Source: Azoarcus sp. (GTDB lineage: Bacteria; Pseudomonadota; Gammaproteobacteria; Burkholderiales; Rhodocyclaceae). Taken from it: a stretch of DNA of 64,000 nt. Where the stretch lies: contig JAUVVG010000003.1 of assembly GCA_030604735.1 (NCBI GenBank), forward strand, positions 82,987-146,986, written 5' to 3'. The position numbers were made by a program, and so were the translations under genes. Below, piece after piece: positions 26,722-34,635 of this stretch (position 1 is its first letter; every line of letters begins with the position of its first letter). The notes beneath the pieces were generated by a model that worked only from the letters and a program-made list of their open reading frames with translations, ran no database searches and was not told the DNA's origin.

Positions 26722-27688
26722 TGAACTGCTCGACCACGTCACCGTAACGCTCTGAGAACAGCTTCGCGTTCTCCTGCGACAGCGCCTGCCAACGAGTACG
26801 CTCCTCATCACTGGCTGTATGGAACACGGCGCCTTGGTCGATCATCTTCTGGATCAGCGCATCGTCCTCGACCATGACTTCCTGCCACTGGCGCGGTGAA
26901 ATGTCCGCGATGGCATCGACGATGGCTACGCGATGCCCTGACGGCAGCCCGTCAAACCACCCCTTGTCCACCACCAGCGCATAGGTCGAGAGCGAGAATC
27001 CCGGGACGTACCAACCATACTTGCCGGTCATCCCGATCATCTCGGCCCAACCTGCTGGCGAAGTGAAGATGCCGTCAATCGCCCCCTGGGCGAGCGCGGT
27101 GCTCATTTCCGAGGCCGCCATCGAGACCGGGCTGGTATCCAGGCTACGCATGGTTTCCTGGAACACTCGCCCACCGGTCACGCGGATCTTGGCGCCCTTG
27201 AGATCCTCCATCCGCTGGACCTCGCGGTCCCGGAAGACGAACATCAAGTCCGAAGTACGCAGGAAGCCGAGGATCTTCAGGTTGCGCGGCTCGACATACG
27301 AGGACATCAACTCGGTAATCCCGGATGCAAAACACGCGTTTGTCATCATTTCGTCGCTCACCGCGAAGGGTAGATTGATAACCCCAGTGCGCGGCTCGAT
27401 GGATTCGGTTCTTACCGCAACCGGCCAAACCATATGAACTGCGCCCGTCCCAAGGGCGGCGAGTGCATCCTGATCGCTGTAAAGTTGGCCGGCGGGAAAA
27501 ACCTTGACAGTGACCTCACCGTTTGAACGCTGCGCCACCTGCTCCGCGAATTCATTCATGTAACGGGTCTTCCAGTGAGTGGCGGCAACCTCACTCGGTA
27601 AAACGAGTTCGGTCGCGGTCACTCCCTGCGCCAGCAAGGCGCCGGAAACCAGGGATACTCCAGCGATCAGGCGAGCTACTCTATTCAT
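26687..27688 (-). CDS. dctP: TRAP transporter binding protein (DctP), copy 1
   Basis: A 333-residue periplasmic binding protein with a signal peptide of about 25 residues (ending GVTATE). The DctP features are clear: FPAGQLYSDQDALAALGTGAVHM, the ligand-arginine region AKIRVTGGRVFQE and MAASEMSTALAQGAIDGIFTSP, where the arginine would pair with the substrate carboxylate. It is directly upstream of and overlaps the small permease gene, so it is the natural partner of this TRAP system. It is paralogous to the binding protein at 28407-29393; the two share the signature segments but differ around the ligand site. Confidence 0.93.
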   Translation of the reverse strand: MNRVARLIAGVSLVSGALLAQGVTATELVLPSEVAATHWKTRYMNEFAEQVAQRSNGEVTVKVFPAGQLYSDQDALAALGTGAVHMVWPVAVRTESIEPRTGVINLPFAVSDEMMTNACFASGITELMSSYVEPRNLKILGFLRTSDLMFVFRDREVQRMEDLKGAKIRVTGGRVFQETMRSLDTSPVSMAASEMSTALAQGAIDGIFTSPAGWAEMIGMTGKYGWYVPGFSLSTYALVVDKGWFDGLPSGHRVAIVDAIADISPRQWQEVMVEDDALIQKMIDQGAVFHTASDEERTRWQALSQENAKLFSERYGDVVEQFNALGARCGVGS

Positions 27689-27803
27689 TTATGTCTCCTC
27701 TTTGGGTGTGGTCGGGCCATGGCCCCGTCGATCGCACCCGCGGCTAATGACCGGCCCCGGGTTCGTGCTGCAAGACTTGGGATTGCAGGTTCACCTTGAT
27801 CGA

Positions 27804-28316
27804 TCAGTAGCCTGCAGCCTCGTCGATGTTGCCGTCGCGCTTCTGGATCAGTACGTTTCGCTCGAAGCTCATGAAAACCGTGCCGTCGGCCTTTGTGCCG
27901 ACGGTTTTCACCGTGACGATGCCTTGGCCTGGGCGCGACTTCGATTCTCGCTTGGCCAGCACCTCGGACTCGGCGTAGATCGTGTCGCCGGCAAAAACTG
28001 GAGCGACCAATTTGATGTCGTTCCAGCCGAGGTTCGCAATTGCCTTGCCGCTGACGTCGGCAACCGTCATGCCAAGCACGACAGCGAGCGTCAGACCGCT
28101 GTTGATGAGCAACTTCCCGAACTCGCTCTTTTCCGCATAGGCGGCATCGCAATGCATCGGGTGATAATTCATCGTCAGCAATGAGAAATGAATGTTGTCC
28201 ACATCGGTCATCGTCCGACCCGGGCGGTGTTCGTATACATCGCCGATTTCGAAATCCTCGAAATAACGACCAATCTGTCCTCGATAACGCTGCTCGCCGA
28301 TTTTCTTCAAACTCAT
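27804..28316 (-). CDS. MaoC-like hot-dog hydratase
   Basis: A 170-residue single hot-dog-fold protein of the MaoC type. The early motif FEIGDVYEHRPGRTMT and the segment LLTMNYHPMHCDAAYA, replacing the classical D-x-N-P-x-H of R-hydratases, fit the MaoC proteins that hydrate mesaconyl- or itaconyl-CoA-type esters; AIANLGW and PGQGIVTVKT are typical of that group. The ATG at 28316 has a good ribosome site (GAGGAGAC). It sits between two TRAP binding-protein genes. The likely reaction is addition of water to an unsaturated dicarboxylyl-CoA made by the CoA-transferase, giving the substrate for the CitE-like lyase. Substrate inferred. Confidence 0.85.
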   Translation of the reverse strand: MSLKKIGEQRYRGQIGRYFEDFEIGDVYEHRPGRTMTDVDNIHFSLLTMNYHPMHCDAAYAEKSEFGKLLINSGLTLAVVLGMTVADVSGKAIANLGWNDIKLVAPVFAGDTIYAESEVLAKRESKSRPGQGIVTVKTVGTKADGTVFMSFERNVLIQKRDGNIDEAAGY

Positions 28317-28406
28317 TTGGGTTTGTCTCCTCACTTCAGAATGTTGCTGTCGGCCGATCCGATGGCGGCTCCGCCCTGTGGCCACCGAGCTACCCGACCT
28401 TCCTGC

Positions 28407-29393
28407 TTATCTCCCCAGACAGCTGGCATCCAGGCGCTCGAGAGCGGCCACTGCATCGGCGTTGTCCTTGACGAAATCGGCGCTCGCCTCATGGAAAACG
28501 GCGCGCAACCGATCCGCCTCAGCCTGATCGACCACACGGTATTGCGAACCCTGAGCGACCATCTGCGCGACCAGTTCCTTATCTTTGGCTACCGTTTCCT
28601 TCCATTGCCGCTCGATGATCGAATCCAGCACCTCGCGTACTGCAACTCGGTGCTTGTCATCCAGACCATCAAACCAGGCTTTATCGACGACGACGGGAGA
28701 GGTCGCGAGCGACATGCCGGGGAAGAGCACCCCATACTTGGCAGACGTACCGAGGACATCCACCCAACCAGCGGGCGAAGTCATCGCACCATCGATCGCG
28801 CCTTGCGCAATCGCTACCGACATCTCCGAGGCGGCCATCGAGATAGGGCTCGCCTCTACGGCCCGCATTGCATCAAGCATGACCCTCCCACCGACGACTC
28901 GAATCTTCTGCCGCCTCAGGTCGGCAACGCTTGCGACGTCCTTGTTCCGCATCAGGAAGATGAGTTCGGCCGTTCTCAAGAATCCGAGAATCTCGACGCC
29001 CGCGGGTTCGAGATAGCTGGACATTTCCTCAGCCAACCCCTTTGCAAAACATTCGTTTGTCATTTGCTCCTCGGTCAATCCGAAGGGCAGGCTCAGCACG
29101 CCGGTTCGCGTATCAAACAGCTCAAGGCGGGACGCCACGGGCCAGACCATGTGTACCGCTCCGGTACCGAGCGCGGCCAACGCGTCACGGTCGTTGTAGA
29201 GCTGGGATGCTGCAAAGTACTTGCCCGTGACCTCGCCCTGGGTGCGGCGCTCGATCTCTTCCAGAAACTGGACGATGTAGGGGCTAGGATTGGTCGTGAC
29301 CGGAATCTCACTGGTAATGATGATCTCAACTGCCTGCACCGAAGCGGATGACAGCCCTAGCGCGACAAGGGCTGCCAGCAAAGTTTTCTTCAT
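28407..29393 (-). CDS. dctP: TRAP transporter binding protein (DctP), copy 2
   Basis: A 328-residue periplasmic protein with a signal peptide of about 21 residues (MKKTLLAALV..., ending SVQAVE). The signature regions FAASQLYNDRDALAALGTG, KIRVVGGRVMLDAMRAVE and MAASEMSVAIAQGAIDGAMTSP identify DctP. The ATG at 29393 follows AAGGAGAAC at ideal spacing. Only one pair of permease genes exists in the operon, so this protein may share them with copy 1 and widen the substrate range, or act as a scavenger or sensor. Copy 2 ends in LDASCLGR, close to the LGARCGVGS of copy 1, consistent with duplication. Confidence 0.92.
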   Translation of the reverse strand: MKKTLLAALVALGLSSASVQAVEIIITSEIPVTTNPSPYIVQFLEEIERRTQGEVTGKYFAASQLYNDRDALAALGTGAVHMVWPVASRLELFDTRTGVLSLPFGLTEEQMTNECFAKGLAEEMSSYLEPAGVEILGFLRTAELIFLMRNKDVASVADLRRQKIRVVGGRVMLDAMRAVEASPISMAASEMSVAIAQGAIDGAMTSPAGWVDVLGTSAKYGVLFPGMSLATSPVVVDKAWFDGLDDKHRVAVREVLDSIIERQWKETVAKDKELVAQMVAQGSQYRVVDQAEADRLRAVFHEASADFVKDNADAVAALERLDASCLGR

Positions 29394-29439
29394 GTAGTTC
29401 TCCTTGATTGTGATAAAGGTTCGTAACCGGAAAGGCCGG

Positions 29440-30993
29440 TCATTCACCGCGGCGTAACTGCAGATGCCAGTCCGACAGCGACTGGAAAATGTGACCGATC
29501 GCGAGCAGCCTCTCTTCGTCGAACGGTGCGCCCACCAGTTGGACTCCAAGTGGCAGGCCCGCTGCATCGGTCCCTGCCGGCAAGGACAATGCGGGCAATC
29601 CGAGATAGTTGATTCCGCGCGTCCAGTAAGAGAGTCGTCCGAATTCACGCTCCAGCCTGGCGTAGTCGGTACCGATGGTGTCCTGGATGCGCGGCGCGCC
29701 TGCCGGCGTGGTCGGCAGCAACACGGCATCCGCCCCACCCAGTGCTTCAGACAGGAAGGAGTTCAGGACAGGCGCACGCAAGCGTTGCGCCTCATGAAAG
29801 TCGAGACCGCTGACTAGCAACCCTCGCGAGAGTCGTCGCCGCACCTGCCGCCCGAAAACATCCGGGCTATGCGACAGGTTGGCACGATGGATCGCAGCAG
29901 ACTCGACAGCCAGGAGAACCGACCCCAAGTTGCCGTACAAGCCGAGGTCCGGCTGGTCGATCTCGACAAAGCACACACCCGCCTCTGACAGCACACCCCG
30001 CGCTCGATGCAAGGCAATCAGCATGTCGGAGGACAACAAGTCGCCAACTTCCAGGCGTGGCATCGCAATCGTGAAGTCACTTGCCGTGCGACCCAACCAA
30101 CTCCCAGCTTGCACAGGCATGTTTACGCAAGCGCGATCCATGACGTCGGCGCCTGCCATTGCCGCAAGCGCCTTGCCACACAAATCCGCACTCGTCGCGA
30201 GCGGCCCCAGGCAGTCAAGACTCGGTGAAAGCGGCATCGCGCCATGGGTGCTGACCCGAAACTGGGTAGGTTTGAGCCCGGTCACACCACACAGCGCTGC
30301 GGGGAGCCTGACCGACCCACCGGTATCAGAACCGATTGCAAGTTCGACTTCCCCCGCACCGACCGCCATTCCCGCGCCACTGGAGCTGCCACCGGACACA
30401 TGCCTGGGGTCATGCGGGTTGCACCCATGGCCGAGATGGTCGTTGAGCCCGGTCGGCGACATGGCGAACTCGGCCATGTGCAGCGCCCCCAGCAACACGG
30501 CACCCGCCTGCTCAAGGCGTGTCACGATGGTCGCGTCAGCGCTGGCGGGCGGCTCGCTGCGCCTGATCACGGACCCCCAACCCGCAGTCCGTCCGCGCCT
30601 CTCGAACATGTCCTTGAGGCCGACGCCGACCCCATGCAGCCCACCCACTGGCTTCCCTGCAACCGCTGCGCCATCGAGCGCCGCTGCGCGCGCCAGCGCC
30701 TCCTCCTTGTCGACACGCAACCACGCCGACGGCTCGGTCATCCCCGCCTCGATTCTAGCGAGCGACGCCTCGACACACTTACGGGCTTCGCCACGGGGAA
30801 TCGACATGGATTGCGACGGAGTCCCCACCTGCGCCGGCATCGGAAGACGACGAGCAGTCAGCAATGCCTCGGAAAAGGGTTCACATGCATCGACCATGCG
30901 CAGTAGATGCGAGATCGACGCCACTGACGATGAAAGCCCTGCAACGGCCTCCCTGACGTCCGTCAAATCTTCTGCCGGAATCTCGAACTCCAT
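29440..30993 (-). CDS. amidase (amidase-signature family), first gene of catabolic operon
   Basis: A 517-residue amidase-signature hydrolase. The Ser-cisSer-Lys triad is present: Lys127 in GVGLKDMF, the cis-Ser in GGSSSGAG (201-208) and the nucleophile Ser227 in GSDTGGSVRLPAALCG. There is no signal peptide, so it acts in the cytoplasm. Three ATGs lie close together (31008, 30996, 30993); 30993 has the best spacing to the AGGGAG site. It is the first gene after the operon promoter (31136-31164). It may release an acid from an amide before CoA activation, which would make the natural substrate an amide. Confidence 0.88.
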   Translation of the reverse strand: MEFEIPAEDLTDVREAVAGLSSSVASISHLLRMVDACEPFSEALLTARRLPMPAQVGTPSQSMSIPRGEARKCVEASLARIEAGMTEPSAWLRVDKEEALARAAALDGAAVAGKPVGGLHGVGVGLKDMFERRGRTAGWGSVIRRSEPPASADATIVTRLEQAGAVLLGALHMAEFAMSPTGLNDHLGHGCNPHDPRHVSGGSSSGAGMAVGAGEVELAIGSDTGGSVRLPAALCGVTGLKPTQFRVSTHGAMPLSPSLDCLGPLATSADLCGKALAAMAGADVMDRACVNMPVQAGSWLGRTASDFTIAMPRLEVGDLLSSDMLIALHRARGVLSEAGVCFVEIDQPDLGLYGNLGSVLLAVESAAIHRANLSHSPDVFGRQVRRRLSRGLLVSGLDFHEAQRLRAPVLNSFLSEALGGADAVLLPTTPAGAPRIQDTIGTDYARLEREFGRLSYWTRGINYLGLPALSLPAGTDAAGLPLGVQLVGAPFDEERLLAIGHIFQSLSDWHLQLRRGE

Positions 30994-31121
30994 CATTGCT
31001 CCCTGCACTGGTCACTCAGGCCAAATGCTCTCTGCTACCGCGTTTCGAAACCCCTGCCACCCCGGAGAGACACATCGCGAAGCCTGGATTGCGTGGATCT
31101 GGTTTGAACGTACGAACGTCC

Positions 31122-31164
31122 GTTTGTCCGGACAAACTATGGCGTAACCAATTAACCGTGTCAA
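31122..31164 (-). promoter_or_regulatory. catabolic operon promoter with GntR-type operator
   Basis: On the minus strand TTGACA (31159-31164) and CATAGT (31136-31141) are separated by exactly 17 bases, a good sigma-70 promoter reading toward the amidase. A perfect 16-bp palindrome, GTTTGTCCGGACAAAC (31122-31137), overlaps the last bases of the -10 element and covers the transcription start. That placement is ideal for a repressor, and the GntR-UTRA protein encoded in the operon is the candidate. The remainder of the 31009-31370 gap has no clear gene; a possible ttrS -10 (TACAAT, 31308-31313) is seen on the plus strand. Confidence 0.65.
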
Positions 31165-31370
31165 TAGGGCCATCACACAAATGGATGGGCGGAGATGCTG
31201 GCCGCGGCACGGCATTCGATGCCTAGGCGCTCTCCAACGAACGTATCAATGACAGCCATGATTCTGAACTGCAGCCCGCATGATCCCTTCGGGTCCCAAT
31301 CGGCAGTTACAATCCCGTCTTGACCGATTCTGCGCGCGCGCGCCTTCGCCTCTTGCACTTCTCGGCATTG

Positions 31371-33155
31371 ATGCGTCTGAAACGCATCGTCCCCACACCG
31401 CTGCGTTCAGCGTGTCTGCTGGCAGCGTTACTGATCCTGCCAGCGGGGCTCTTCGCGGTAGTTCGTCAGCCGTTGCACATCGGCGTTCTTGCCTATCTCG
31501 GGGAAGAGGTTGCCGAGGTGGAATGGGCACCGATGGCCAAACGTCTTGCAATCGCTCTGCCCAGCCACAGCGTCGAGCTGGTACTTCTTGATCACGAAGG
31601 CATGCGAAAGCGTGCCACCGAGGGACGGCTCGATTTCATCATCACCAACCCCGGGCACTACGTCGAGCTCGAAGCCGAACTCGGTGCCAGCCGGATTCTG
31701 ACCCTGGATTCGGACGGAGGCGGCAACCCGGCCCATGCGATCGGGTCGGCGGTCATCACCCGCACCGGTCGTGACGATCTCACCCGCCTGGAAGACCTGC
31801 GCGGGCGACGGGTCGCAGTGGTGTCCAAGGAGGCCTTCGGCGGCTACCAGGTAGTCTGGCGCGAATGGCAGGCGCTGGGCCTGGCCCCCGATTCGGCCCT
31901 GCTCGAGTTGCGCGAGGTGGGTTTCCCGATGGACCGCGTCTTCCAGGCAGTGCGCGACGGAGAGGTGGACGCCGGTATCGTCCGCAGTTGCCTGCTCGAA
32001 AGCCGGCCCGAGCTGGACGGTGTGTTCAAGGTGGTCGGCGCGCGCCCTCAAGAGGGCTACCCGTGCGAAGTGTCGACCCGGCTCTATCCAGACTGGCCGA
32101 TCGCGACCCTGCGCCACACCCCGCCTGCGCTGGCGCGACAGGTCGCGATCGCGCTGCTCGCGCTGCCGGCTGGCGAGAACGAGCCGACCTGGGCGGTACC
32201 CGCCGACTATCAATCGGTCCACGAGTTGTTCCGCGAACTTCAGATTGGCCCCTATGCCTACCTGCGCGCACCCACCCTGATGGCACTGGCCGAGCGCTAC
32301 TGGCCGGTGCTGGCCGCTATGCTGACCTTGCTGGTCGGATGGGTGCTTTATACGGTGCGGGTAGAGCACCTCATCCATATCCGCACCTCGGCGCTGCGCG
32401 ATGCGCTGGCCGAGCGGGACGCGATCCAGGAACGCATGCGAAAGGATCAGGAACAGGCCGACCACCTTGCACGCTTGTCGGTACTCGGCGAGCTTTCCGG
32501 CACACTTGCCCACGAGTTGAACCAGCCGCTGGCAACGATAGGCAACTATGCCCAGAGCCTGGTACGACGCGCCGACGCCGGCCGGTTGACCGAAGCGGCC
32601 ACGCGCGAGGCTGCCGGCGAGATCGCCGGCCAGGCCGAGCGCGCCGCAGCGATTCTCGGCCGCATCCGCGCCTTCGCGAAAAAACGCATCGGCCAGCGCG
32701 AAGTCCGCGAGGTCGCAGCTCTGGTCAGTGAGGCGATCGACCTGTTTCGCGGCATGCTCGCCCAGGCCCCGGAGGTCGAACTGCAGGACCGCCTACCGCC
32801 AGGCCGGACCATCGAAGTGGACGGCCTGCAAATACAGCAAGTCCTGCTCAACCTGCTCAAGAACGGCTACGACGCCTGCCGCGAACTCCCCGAGACGCGC
32901 CGGAAACTGATCGTGATGCTCGAACCCTACCCCGCCGGCATCCGGATCGCTGTGCGCGACCACGGCCCCGGCTTGGCGCCTGCCATCCGAGAGCGCCTGT
33001 TCGAACCCTTCCTGACAACCAAACCCGACGGCCTGGGACTCGGACTGTCGATCTGCCAGACCATCGCCGAAGCCCATGGCGGACGCCTGAGCGGGGAAGC
33101 GGCCAGCGACGGTCCCGGCATGATTTTCACCCTGGTGATACCCGACCATGACTGA
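31371..33155 (+). CDS. ttrS: TtrS-like sensor histidine kinase with PhnD-like sensor domain
   Basis: About 594 residues: a signal anchor (about residues 8-30), a PhnD-type periplasmic binding domain (about 33-305), a membrane helix (about 311-328), a coiled coil and a kinase core. The phospho-acceptor His381 lies in GTLAHELNQPLATIGNYAQ, the N-box is LLNLLKNGYDA and the G-box LGLGLSICQ. This architecture is that of TtrS, the tetrathionate sensor, and the gene is beside ttrR and ttrBCA. The ATG at 31371 is preferred because a -10-like TACAAT at 31308 would start transcription near 31320, where an in-frame TTG lies. It overlaps ttrR by 8 bp. Confidence 0.9.
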   Translation: MRLKRIVPTPLRSACLLAALLILPAGLFAVVRQPLHIGVLAYLGEEVAEVEWAPMAKRLAIALPSHSVELVLLDHEGMRKRATEGRLDFIITNPGHYVELEAELGASRILTLDSDGGGNPAHAIGSAVITRTGRDDLTRLEDLRGRRVAVVSKEAFGGYQVVWREWQALGLAPDSALLELREVGFPMDRVFQAVRDGEVDAGIVRSCLLESRPELDGVFKVVGARPQEGYPCEVSTRLYPDWPIATLRHTPPALARQVAIALLALPAGENEPTWAVPADYQSVHELFRELQIGPYAYLRAPTLMALAERYWPVLAAMLTLLVGWVLYTVRVEHLIHIRTSALRDALAERDAIQERMRKDQEQADHLARLSVLGELSGTLAHELNQPLATIGNYAQSLVRRADAGRLTEAATREAAGEIAGQAERAAAILGRIRAFAKKRIGQREVREVAALVSEAIDLFRGMLAQAPEVELQDRLPPGRTIEVDGLQIQQVLLNLLKNGYDACRELPETRRKLIVMLEPYPAGIRIAVRDHGPGLAPAIRERLFEPFLTTKPDGLGLGLSICQTIAEAHGGRLSGEAASDGPGMIFTLVIPDHD

Positions 33156-33780
33156 ACTCGACGCCAACCTGATCCATGTCATCGATGACGACGACGCCTT
33201 CCGCCGCTCGCTGGTGTTCCTGCTCGAATCGGTGGGCTGGCAGGTCGTCCCGCACCGGTCGGCGGAAGACTTCCTGCAGGCTTGCCCGAACCAGCCACCA
33301 GACCTGGGCTGTATCGTGCTCGACATCCGGATGCCGACGATGAGCGGGCTGGAACTGCAGCAGCGCCTTCGCGGCGAAGGCTGGACCGCCGCCATTGTGT
33401 TCATCACCGGCCATGGCGACGTCGAACTGGCGGTCCAGGCGATGAAGCGTGGTGCCAGCGACTTCCTCGAAAAGCCGTTCAAGGATCAGGCGCTGATCGA
33501 CGCGGTCGCCACTGCGGTACGCCGCGCCAGCAAGGACAGGGCCGACAGCGCCCGCCGCGAACAGGCGCTTGCCCGCCTCGCGCGCCTGTCACCGCGCGAA
33601 CGCGAGGTCGCAAGCCGCATCGCCCGCGGCCTGCCCAACAAGCAGGTCGCCCGCGAACTCGACATCAGCGAGAAGACGGTCCACATCCACCGCCAGCACG
33701 TGATGGAAAAGACCGAAGTCGGCAGCGCCGCCGAACTCGCCCACCTGATGCTGCAGGCCGATCCCAGGGCGCTGGATTGA
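33148..33780 (+). CDS. ttrR: TtrR-like response regulator (FixJ/LuxR type)
   Basis: A 210-residue response regulator with an N-terminal receiver (about 1-125) and a LuxR/FixJ-type helix-turn-helix (about 143-205). The phospho-acceptor is Asp59 in LGCIVLDIRMP, the acidic pocket is VIDDDDA and the conserved Lys is in FLEKPFK. The DNA-binding part has LSPREREVASRIARGLPNKQVA. It is translated with ttrS through an 8-bp overlap and should activate the ttrBCA operon when tetrathionate is sensed. Confidence 0.92.
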   Translation: MTELDANLIHVIDDDDAFRRSLVFLLESVGWQVVPHRSAEDFLQACPNQPPDLGCIVLDIRMPTMSGLELQQRLRGEGWTAAIVFITGHGDVELAVQAMKRGASDFLEKPFKDQALIDAVATAVRRASKDRADSARREQALARLARLSPREREVASRIARGLPNKQVARELDISEKTVHIHRQHVMEKTEVGSAAELAHLMLQADPRALD

Positions 33781-33822
33781 TAGCGGACAGAATTGGGATA
33801 TACTTTCTTTAGGATGTATATC
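33777..33822 (+). promoter_or_regulatory. vapBC promoter and likely operator
   Basis: TTGATA (33777-33782) and TATACT (33799-33804) are separated by 16 bases, forming a good promoter that starts within the last codons of ttrR. Inverted repeats GATATAC (33797-33803) and GTATATC (33816-33822) with 12 bases between them flank the -10 and start region, as expected for autorepression by a VapBC complex. The antitoxin ribosome site (GAGGAG) follows. Confidence 0.6.
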
Positions 33823-33838
33823 TACGAGGAGCGTGGTC

Positions 33839-34096
33839 ATGCAAGTCGCCAAATGGGGTAATTCCCTCGCCGTCCGGCTACCCGCAGCGGTAGTCCACGC
33901 CTTGGACCTGAAGGAAGGTGAGGAGGTCGAACTTCATGTCGTGGGTGAGCGCTCGCTCGAAGTCACACGCAAGGTCTCGCCTGAAGCGTTGTTATCCCGG
34001 CTACGCCGCCTGCGAGGACGCCTGCCGGCGGACTTCCGATTCGACCGACTGGAAGCCCACGAGGCGGACCGGAATCGAGCCGATTCGGAACTGTAA
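33839..34096 (+). CDS. vapB: VapB-type antitoxin (AbrB/MazE fold)
   Basis: An 85-residue antitoxin. The N-terminal swapped-hairpin AbrB/MazE domain reads MQVAKWGNSLAVRLPAAVV, the standard signature, and the Arg-rich C-terminal part (RLRRLRGRLPADFRFDRL) would wrap the toxin. The ATG at 33839 has GAGGAG upstream; a GTG at 33833 is too close to that site. It is coupled to the toxin gene by TAATG. It should bind its own promoter repeats with VapC. Confidence 0.87.
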   Translation: MQVAKWGNSLAVRLPAAVVHALDLKEGEEVELHVVGERSLEVTRKVSPEALLSRLRRLRGRLPADFRFDRLEAHEADRNRADSEL

Positions 34097-34515
34097 TGCC
34101 TGCAGTTGCCATGCCCCGGGCTTTCTTCGACACGAATGTTGTGCTGTACATACTGTCGGCAGACGAATACAAGGCCGACACAGCGGAGGCGCTGCTCGCG
34201 AACGGGGGAATGATCAGCGTCCAGGTGTTGAACGAAGCCACCTCGGTTTGCCTGCGCAAACTGAAGATGCCATGGCCGGAAATTCACGAACTCCTGGAAG
34301 GGGTAAAGGCCTGCTGCGAGGTGTTGCCACTGACGCTCGACACCCACGAAGACGCACTTCGCCTCGTCGAACGTCACCAGCTTTCGTTGTACGACGCCCT
34401 GATCTGTGCGTCAGCCCGACTCGCGGGCGCGGAAACACTGTATTCGGAAGACATGCAGAACGGCTTGGTGCTGGGCGGGCTCGTCATACGCAACCCGTTC
34501 ACCGCTTCACCATAG
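34096..34515 (+). CDS. vapC: VapC-type PIN-domain toxin
   Basis: A 139-residue PIN-domain ribonuclease. The acidic metal-binding set is complete: Asp12 in FFDTN, Glu47 in LNEATSV, Asp100 in YDALICASA and Asp119 in SEDMQNG. PIN toxins cut specific RNAs such as initiator tRNA or rRNA loops; this group is also called PIN-AbrB type. The ATG overlaps the antitoxin TAA by one base. The pair lies between ttrR and the end of ttrA, where it separates sensor from enzyme genes and may have entered as a mobile module. Confidence 0.9.
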   Translation: MPAVAMPRAFFDTNVVLYILSADEYKADTAEALLANGGMISVQVLNEATSVCLRKLKMPWPEIHELLEGVKACCEVLPLTLDTHEDALRLVERHQLSLYDALICASARLAGAETLYSEDMQNGLVLGGLVIRNPFTASP

Positions 34516-34580
34516 CGAACGCTTCCGTCGTGAGACCTTGTTGCCTTGTCGGGAGGCCACCCTCCAAGCCGACGCCTGCA

Positions 34581-34604
34581 AAAAGAAGCCCCGCAAAGCG
34601 GGGC
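34581..34604 (-). terminator. Rho-independent terminator for ttrBCA
   Basis: On the minus strand a perfect 7-bp stem (GCCCCGC and GCGGGGC with a TTT loop, 34588-34604) is followed by TTCTTTTT. It lies about 30 bases after the ttrA stop. On the plus strand the T-run is missing, so it is directional, although the stem could also slow reading from vapC. Confidence 0.75.
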
Positions 34605-34635
34605 GAAAGACTACACATGCAATCGTATTGACCGC

